Assembly (NCBI RefSeq): GCF_004004515.1
Contig: NZ_RXOL01000001.1
Coordinates: 992,001 to 1,056,000 of the forward strand
Direction of reading: 5' to 3'
Length of the DNA: 64,000 nucleotides
Source: Croceicoccus ponticola
Lineage (GTDB): Bacteria > Pseudomonadota > Alphaproteobacteria > Sphingomonadales > Sphingomonadaceae
Translations under genes and position numbers: made by a program
Shown here: positions 60,198 through 64,000 of the stretch, piece after piece
How the letters are laid out: each line of letters opens with the position of its first letter
Numbering within the stretch: position 1 is the first letter of the stretch
Notes under the pieces: generated by a model
What the model was told of the DNA's origin: nothing
Databases searched by the model: none
What the model saw: the letters and a program-made list of their open reading frames with translations, nothing else

Positions 60198-61694
60198 ATG
60201 GACCGCAACGATCCGACCCTGCAGGATGACGAACGTCCCGACGGCGGCCCCGTGCACGGTGCCGACGACGACGGCGTGGACGAAGCCCCGCGCCACGGGG
60301 ACCGGCGCGGTGACGAGGCCAAGCCGGCCGAAATCGAGCATCTCGACGAAGACGACCGCCTGACCCGTGAATTCGTGGAGGCGGTCCGCGAGGCTGTCCA
60401 CGCAGACGACGACGACCGCGTCTACCAATTGGTCGAACCGCTGCACCCTGCCGACATCGCCGACCTTATCGAGCTTGTCCCCGCCGAGGAACGCGTAGGG
60501 CTGGGCAAGGCCATCGCCGAATTGATGACCGGCGAGGTCATTTCTGAACTGAACGAACACGTCCGCGACGCTCTGTTCGAACAGTTGTCGCCCGATGCGG
60601 TCGCGCAGATCGCGGAACAGCTGGAAACCGATGACGCGGTCGCGCTGATCGAGGATCTTGACGACGCCGACCAGCGCGCCGTCCTTGCCGAGCTCGACCC
60701 CGAAGACCGCGCCGCGATCGAAGACGCACTGTCCTTCCCCGAAGAATCGGCAGGCCGGCTCATGCAACGCGATCTGGTCGCGGTGCCCGAACACATCACC
60801 GTCGGCAACCTGATCGATTACTTGCGCGACAACAGCGACTTGACGACCGAATTCTGGGAAGTCTTTGTCGTCGACCCGGCACATCGCCCGGTTGGCGCGT
60901 GCCAGCTGTCGTGGATTTTGCGCACCCCGCGGCACATTCCGATTTCGGACGTGATGAAGCGCGATCAAACCCTGATCCCGGCGACGATGGATCAGGAAGA
61001 AGTCGCCCTGCGCTTTCAGAAATACGCGCTGATTTCCGCAGCGGTCGTCGACAGCGCGGGCCGCCTGATCGGCCAGATCACCGCCGATGACATCGTCCAC
61101 ATCATCCAGGAAGAAGCGAGCGAGGACGCCCTGCTGATGTCGGGCGCGGGCGAAGGCGACATCAACCAGCCGATCCGCGAATCCTATACCGAGCGCGTAC
61201 GCTGGCTGATCGCGAACCTTGGTACCGCTTTGATCGCATCGTTGATCATCGCAGCGTTCGGCGCGGCGATTGAAAAGCTGGTCGCGCTGGCCGTGCTGAT
61301 GCCGGTCGTCGCATCCATCGGCGGTAACGCGGGTACGCAGACGATGGCGGTGTCGGTCCGCGCGCTGGCGATGAACCAGCTGACGCAATCGAACACCTTG
61401 CGCGTACTGTGGCGCGAAATGCGCGTCGCAATGCTGAACGGCGTGACGGTCGCGGCGCTGATCGGTGGGGCGACGGCGTTCATCTTCGAACCGATGCTGG
61501 GCCTCGTGATCGCGACAGCGGTCGTCATCAACATCATCACCGCCGGTTTCGCAGGGGTCGCGGTGCCGGTCATTTTCGACAGGCTCGACCAAGACCCGGC
61601 GGTCGCGTCATCGGTCTTCGTGACGATGATCACCGATTCGATGGGCTTTTTCGCGTTCCTCGGTCTTGCCGTCGCGTCAGGACTGGTGGGTTAG
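60198..61694 (+). CDS. mgtE: Magnesium transporter MgtE
   Basis: A 498-aa magnesium channel. It has an acidic N-terminal tail, the MgtE N domain (LHPADIADLIELVPAEERVGLGKAI, ALIEDLDDADQRAVLAELDPEDRAAIEDAL), two CBS domains (RLMQRDLVAVPEHITVGNLIDYL, PISDVMKRDQTLIPATMDQEEVALRF) and five membrane helices starting at RVRWLIANLGTALIASLIIAAF. The conserved ASIGGNAGTQTMAVSVRALAM lies in the pore. The upstream gap holds three phased TCCACA motifs. The identification is secure. Confidence 0.96.
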   Translation: MDRNDPTLQDDERPDGGPVHGADDDGVDEAPRHGDRRGDEAKPAEIEHLDEDDRLTREFVEAVREAVHADDDDRVYQLVEPLHPADIADLIELVPAEERVGLGKAIAELMTGEVISELNEHVRDALFEQLSPDAVAQIAEQLETDDAVALIEDLDDADQRAVLAELDPEDRAAIEDALSFPEESAGRLMQRDLVAVPEHITVGNLIDYLRDNSDLTTEFWEVFVVDPAHRPVGACQLSWILRTPRHIPISDVMKRDQTLIPATMDQEEVALRFQKYALISAAVVDSAGRLIGQITADDIVHIIQEEASEDALLMSGAGEGDINQPIRESYTERVRWLIANLGTALIASLIIAAFGAAIEKLVALAVLMPVVASIGGNAGTQTMAVSVRALAMNQLTQSNTLRVLWREMRVAMLNGVTVAALIGGATAFIFEPMLGLVIATAVVINIITAGFAGVAVPVIFDRLDQDPAVASSVFVTMITDSMGFFAFLGLAVASGLVG

Positions 61695-61717
61695 GGTAAA
61701 GCGCCCATATCGGTGCG

Positions 61718-62110
61718 ATGCCGCTGCACCTGACCAAGATCGCCTTTGGCGCGAAATCCTATGCCGACATCGAAAAGTGGTTCGAAAACCGGCCCCGCGT
61801 TTCGCTAACAACTCGCTACTGCCCCACACGTGTTGCGGAGATGGAGGGCGGATCGCTGTACTGGGTCCACGAACACGCCATCGTCGCGCGCAGTCCGATC
61901 ATAGGGTTCGAGCGGTTGGAGACCGGGCGCTGGTCTATCGACCTCGAACCGCGCCTCATTCGGGTGCACAGCCGCCCGAAACGGGCCCATCAGGGCTGGC
62001 GATACCTGAGCGACGCCGACGCTCCGCCCGACATGGCAGAGGGCGACGATGCGGGCGATGTCCTGCCCGGTCGGCTGTTGGGCAAACTTTCGAAGCTGGG
62101 GCTGGTCTAG
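61718..62110 (+). CDS. DUF1489 family protein
   Basis: A 130-aa soluble protein of the DUF1489 family, common in alphaproteobacteria. It opens MPLHLTKIAFGAKSYADIEKWFENR and contains RYCPTRVAEMEGGSLYWVHEHAIVARSPIIGFE and RVHSRPKRAHQGWRYL, typical for the family. It lies 23 bases after mgtE and may be co-transcribed with it. It converges on nudC with a four-base overlap of the stops. Function unknown. Confidence 0.88.
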   Translation: MPLHLTKIAFGAKSYADIEKWFENRPRVSLTTRYCPTRVAEMEGGSLYWVHEHAIVARSPIIGFERLETGRWSIDLEPRLIRVHSRPKRAHQGWRYLSDADAPPDMAEGDDAGDVLPGRLLGKLSKLGLV

Positions 62111-62979
62111 CCCGCGTCTAGCCACATGCGGATCAGCCGGTGCGCGATGGCATAGCGCGGAGGCGGATTGAACGAAGCGGCACGCCCCGACATCGCGTCG
62201 CGCACTTCGCCTTCGTCGAACCAGCGCGCGTCGGCGAGTTCGGTACGATCGATCACGATCCTGTCATGGAACGTCACCGCCGCGCATCCGATCATCAGCT
62301 GCGACTGCATCGGCCAAGGCTGGCTGGAAAGGTAACGCACTTGCGCGACGGGCAGGCCGGCCTCTTCCATGACTTCGCGCCGCACCGCCTCCTCGATCGT
62401 TTCGCCCGGCTCGACGAAGCCGGCCAGTGCCGAATACAATCCTTCGGGAAAGCCCAGCCCGCGGCCCAGCAACAGGCGTCGGCTGCCATCTTCGGCGCGG
62501 TGTTCGACGGTCATGATCGTGACCGGATCGACGCGTGGAAAGTGTTGCGCGCCGCAAGTGTCGTTCAGGCACATCCGCTGCCATCCGCCTTTGGTCAGGC
62601 TGGTATGCGATCCGCATTGGGCGCAGAAACGATGGCGTGCGTGCCAGTCGACGATGCTGCGCGCGCCGGCGAATATGCCGAACTGGCCGTCGTGCATCGA
62701 CATCATGGCAGCCATGAACTGCCGCCGCTCGTCCCGCACCGGCATGCGAGGCACAGTGGCGAAACAACCGCGATCGCCGTCGATGCCCAAAAACACGAGC
62801 TCCGCATCGTCGTCCGCATCGGCGAGCGAGTCCCAAGTCAATCCGCCATCGTCGGCCAATACCGGCAGCAGCCCTTCGAGCCGTAGCAGCCGGGCGCGCA
62901 TTCCCATGTAGCTGGCCAGGGCATCGGGGTCGGCGCGGATATGGTCGGCGCGGTCAAGTTGCGTGATCATGGTTGTCAT
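62107..62979 (-). CDS. nudC: NADH pyrophosphatase / NAD+ diphosphatase NudC
   Basis: A 290-aa Nudix hydrolase that cleaves NADH and NAD+ and decaps NAD-linked RNA. A zinc ribbon (FCAQCGSHTSLTKGGWQRMCLNDTCG) precedes the Nudix box (GFVEPGETIEEAVRREVMEEAGL), and the NudC-specific SQPWPMQSQLMIGC follows. Length is normal. ATG 62979 is used; an ATG nine bases on is also possible. It is convergent with the DUF1489 gene and 63 bases downstream of mutY, on the same strand. Confidence 0.94.
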   Translation of the reverse strand: MTTMITQLDRADHIRADPDALASYMGMRARLLRLEGLLPVLADDGGLTWDSLADADDDAELVFLGIDGDRGCFATVPRMPVRDERRQFMAAMMSMHDGQFGIFAGARSIVDWHARHRFCAQCGSHTSLTKGGWQRMCLNDTCGAQHFPRVDPVTIMTVEHRAEDGSRRLLLGRGLGFPEGLYSALAGFVEPGETIEEAVRREVMEEAGLPVAQVRYLSSQPWPMQSQLMIGCAAVTFHDRIVIDRTELADARWFDEGEVRDAMSGRAASFNPPPRYAIAHRLIRMWLDAG

Positions 62980-63042
62980 CTTAAAGGCAACTACCCGCGC
63001 CAGTTAAACCGCGCAACGTGGCATCGTTCAACTCTCGTCAGC

Positions 63043-64000
63043 TTAAGCCAACGCGGTCTGCGCGGCACGAGCGAACAGCGTCGGCAGTCCCGCCTCGCCA
63101 ATCTGCGAAATTGGCCACCACTCGCCTTCGGGTTCCGATCCCGCCAGCTCGGCGCGAAGTACCGACAACGTCAGCGTGAAATGGGTGAACCCGTGTGTAA
63201 CCGCGCCCAGCGGATCGCCTTGCCTGACAGCAAACTCAGCCTTCCCGTTACCGTCGGCACGCGCGTTCCAGCCATCGTCGGGCAAAGCGCGCATCCCGCC
63301 CAGCATTCCCTTGCCCGGTCGCTGTACCAGCAAGACATGACTGTCTCGCTCAATCCAGAAGGCGGTGCCGGTCCGCGCAGGCCGCGCCTTTTTCGCGATC
63401 TTGCGCGGAAGATCGCCTGCGATACCCATCGCGCGCGCTTCGCAAACATCGCTCAACGGACACAACAGGCAGCGCGGTTCGCGCGAAGTGCAGATCGTTG
63501 CGCCCAGATCCATCATCGCCTGCGCAAAATCGCCTGCCCGGCGTTCGGGCGTAACGCGGTCCGCCGCTTCGCGAATGGCAGGCCGCGATGTCGGCAGCGG
63601 CTCGGTTATAGCGAACAGCCTCGAAATCACCCGCTCGACATTCGCATCGACAACGACAGCCCGACGATCGAACGCGATCGCAGCGATCGCGGCAGAGGTA
63701 TAGGCGCCGACACCGGGCAACTCGCGCAGATCTTCCTCGCTATCGGGAAAGAGCCCACCCCTGTCGGCAACAACGCGAGCACATGCAATCAGGTTGCGCG
63801 CCCGCGCATAATAACCGAGGCCAGCCCATGCCGACAGCACGTCCGCCTCTTCCGCCGCCGCCAGTTCCGCCACCGTCGGCCAGCGTTCGGTAAACCGCGC
63901 GAAATAGTCCTTTACCGCCGCGACGGTCGTCTGTTGCAGCATCACTTCTGACAGCCACACGCGGTAGGGGTCGGGCGTTGCGCGGTTGTTCGGCGGCACG
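63043..64000 (-). CDS. mutY: Adenine DNA glycosylase MutY, 5' end beyond window
   Basis: This is MutY, which removes A opposite 8-oxoguanine. The visible frame begins inside the conserved PDPYRVWLSEVMLQQTTV; the normal N-terminal WYD...LPWR segment would lie beyond base 64000, so the gene is truncated by the window edge. Marks are the helix-hairpin-helix LPGVGAYTSAAIAAIAFDRRAVVVDANVERV with the catalytic Asp, the iron-sulfur cysteines (CTSREPRCLLCPLSDVC) and a C-terminal Nudix-like domain. GTG 63999 is in frame but unlikely to be the start. nudC is the next gene. Confidence 0.95.
   Translation of the reverse strand, partial: VPPNNRATPDPYRVWLSEVMLQQTTVAAVKDYFARFTERWPTVAELAAAEEADVLSAWAGLGYYARARNLIACARVVADRGGLFPDSEEDLRELPGVGAYTSAAIAAIAFDRRAVVVDANVERVISRLFAITEPLPTSRPAIREAADRVTPERRAGDFAQAMMDLGATICTSREPRCLLCPLSDVCEARAMGIAGDLPRKIAKKARPARTGTAFWIERDSHVLLVQRPGKGMLGGMRALPDDGWNARADGNGKAEFAVRQGDPLGAVTHGFTHFTLTLSVLRAELAGSEPEGEWWPISQIGEAGLPTLFARAAQTALA

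Noticed and set aside
63997-63999. GTG at 63999 as the true start of mutY
   Set aside because: The conserved MutY N-terminal segment before PDPYRVW would be missing, so the gene most likely continues beyond the window.

Overview
This 64 kb window is GC-rich, gene-dense chromosomal DNA from an alphaproteobacterium. It is most likely a member of the Sphingomonadales (Sphingomonadaceae/Erythrobacteraceae type). That placement is an inference from the set of proteins: a MucR/Ros-type regulator, a class II DAHP synthase, an adrenodoxin-reductase-like FprA, a CYP101-like P450 and a PhoH-YbeY-CorC operon. It was not tested by any search. I see no rRNA, tRNA, insertion sequence, prophage or CRISPR array. 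The window is core genome with a few accessory metabolic and signalling islands. It opens inside prmA and closes inside mutY.

Layout. 0-5.4 kb: end of prmA, a DUF2459 protein, small hypotheticals, a GNAT enzyme, ligA, a DUF2165 membrane protein and an unlisted 36-aa membrane peptide. 5.4-13.5 kb: recN with a near-consensus LexA box, a metallophosphoesterase/glycosyltransferase pair, a LapG-like cysteine protease, a lipoprotein methyltransferase, a cytochrome P450 and bamD. 13.7-16.4 kb: a four-gene operon (two roadblock/LC7 proteins, a CvnD/MglA-like GTPase, a 411-aa protein of unknown function), the most interesting little-described system here. 16.9-25.9 kb: a class A PBP, lepA, a PHA-depolymerase-like hydrolase, fprA and dnaN. 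26-33.9 kb: fabG/fabD, a VOC protein, LD-carboxypeptidase, a divergent Mpl/MurC-type ligase, then rpsF-rpsR-rplI ending in a textbook terminator.

33.98-38.5 kb holds a six-gene set on the minus strand: a TetR regulator, a Dabb domain fused to a PASTA-like domain, a Rieske oxygenase alpha subunit, an ABM monooxygenase-like protein, a CurA-type reductase and an NTF2-like protein. It looks like a catabolic or detoxification operon. 38.6-48.8 kb: AMP nucleosidase, a hydrolase, asd, egtD-egtB (ergothioneine-type pair), class II DAHP synthase and a large M16 peptidase. 48.9-54 kb: NifU-like protein, tsaB-rimI, mucR, fur, plsC-like gene and miaB. A 16-bp inverted repeat with a T-run separates mucR from fur. 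54-64 kb: META-domain lipoprotein, phoH-ybeY-corC-lysR, a lipase-like lipoprotein, cyclophilin, mgtE, DUF1489, nudC and mutY.

Several genes probably work together. LD-carboxypeptidase and the Mpl-type ligase fit murein recycling, and EgtD and EgtB fit consecutive steps to a thiohistidine antioxidant. The Rieske cluster probably acts on one aromatic or lipophilic compound under TetR control. The two roadblock proteins are expected to regulate the adjacent GTPase. Protein functions come from motif recognition by eye; no database or alignment was run.
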